A stretch of DNA of 22,927 bases from Marinibacterium sp039179965. GTDB taxonomy: Bacteria; Pseudomonadota; Alphaproteobacteria; Rhodobacterales; Rhodobacteraceae. This document shows positions 21,540 to 22,927 of the stretch, piece after piece. Position 1 is the stretch's first letter; every line of letters starts with the position of its first letter. Position numbers and translations under genes: made by a program. The notes under the pieces are model-generated. The model worked only from the letters and a program-made list of their open reading frames with translations, searched no databases and was not told the origin of the DNA. The stretch lies in contig JBCDEC010000048.1 in assembly GCA_039179965.1 (NCBI GenBank), positions 1 through 22,927 on the forward strand, given 5' to 3'.

Positions 21540-22927
<1,388 letters not shown>

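Overview
The window looks like a chromosomal segment of a GC-rich alphaproteobacterium, most likely Rhodobacterales (Roseobacter/Rhodobacter type). The grounds are the gene order tolQ-tolR-tolA-tolB-pal-cpoB-tilS-ftsH, the Pro/acidic-rich TolA, the ligase-associated helicase/phosphoesterase pair, the tad (Flp pilus) genes with two tandem TPR lipoproteins, and GTG/TTG starts in high-GC sequence. The genus is not determined.

Left part, plus strand (1-9667): the 3' end of tolQ, then tolR, tolA, tolB, pal and cpoB, which build the Tol-Pal machine linking inner membrane, peptidoglycan and outer membrane during division. tilS (tRNA-Ile lysidine synthetase) and ftsH (membrane AAA protease) follow. 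Several junctions are tightly coupled (tolA/tolB ATGA, cpoB/tilS GTGA). A strong intrinsic terminator closes ftsH. A stand-alone MOSC-domain gene and folD (one-carbon folate metabolism) follow.

Middle (9668-15424): convergent to folD lies a minus-strand unit marR-lhr-pdeM, in which a MarR-type regulator directly abuts a ligase-associated DEXH helicase followed by a PdeM-like metallophosphoesterase. marR diverges from a DHA2-type MFS efflux gene. The divergent spacer holds a perfect inverted repeat lying over two candidate promoters, a typical autoregulated efflux switch.

Right part (15425-22927): a minus-strand AAA+ ATPase with an N-terminal winged-helix-like region; a 362-base AT-rich spacer; a small plus-strand gene of lower GC with a structured leader and a strong terminator; then minus-strand tad genes in transcription order cpaF/tadA (5' end outside the window), tadB, tadC, two TPR lipoproteins and a CpaA prepilin peptidase.

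Most of the window is recognisable housekeeping or tad content, and I see no clear new multi-gene system. The best leads are: a 25-27 base repeat present three times, each time just 3' of a gene and in that gene's sense orientation; the two mutually exclusive hairpins over the ribosome-binding site of the small gene at 17120; the marR-lhr-pdeM arrangement; and the winged-helix AAA+ ATPase beside the tad genes. No tRNA, rRNA, CRISPR array, insertion sequence or phage gene was seen.
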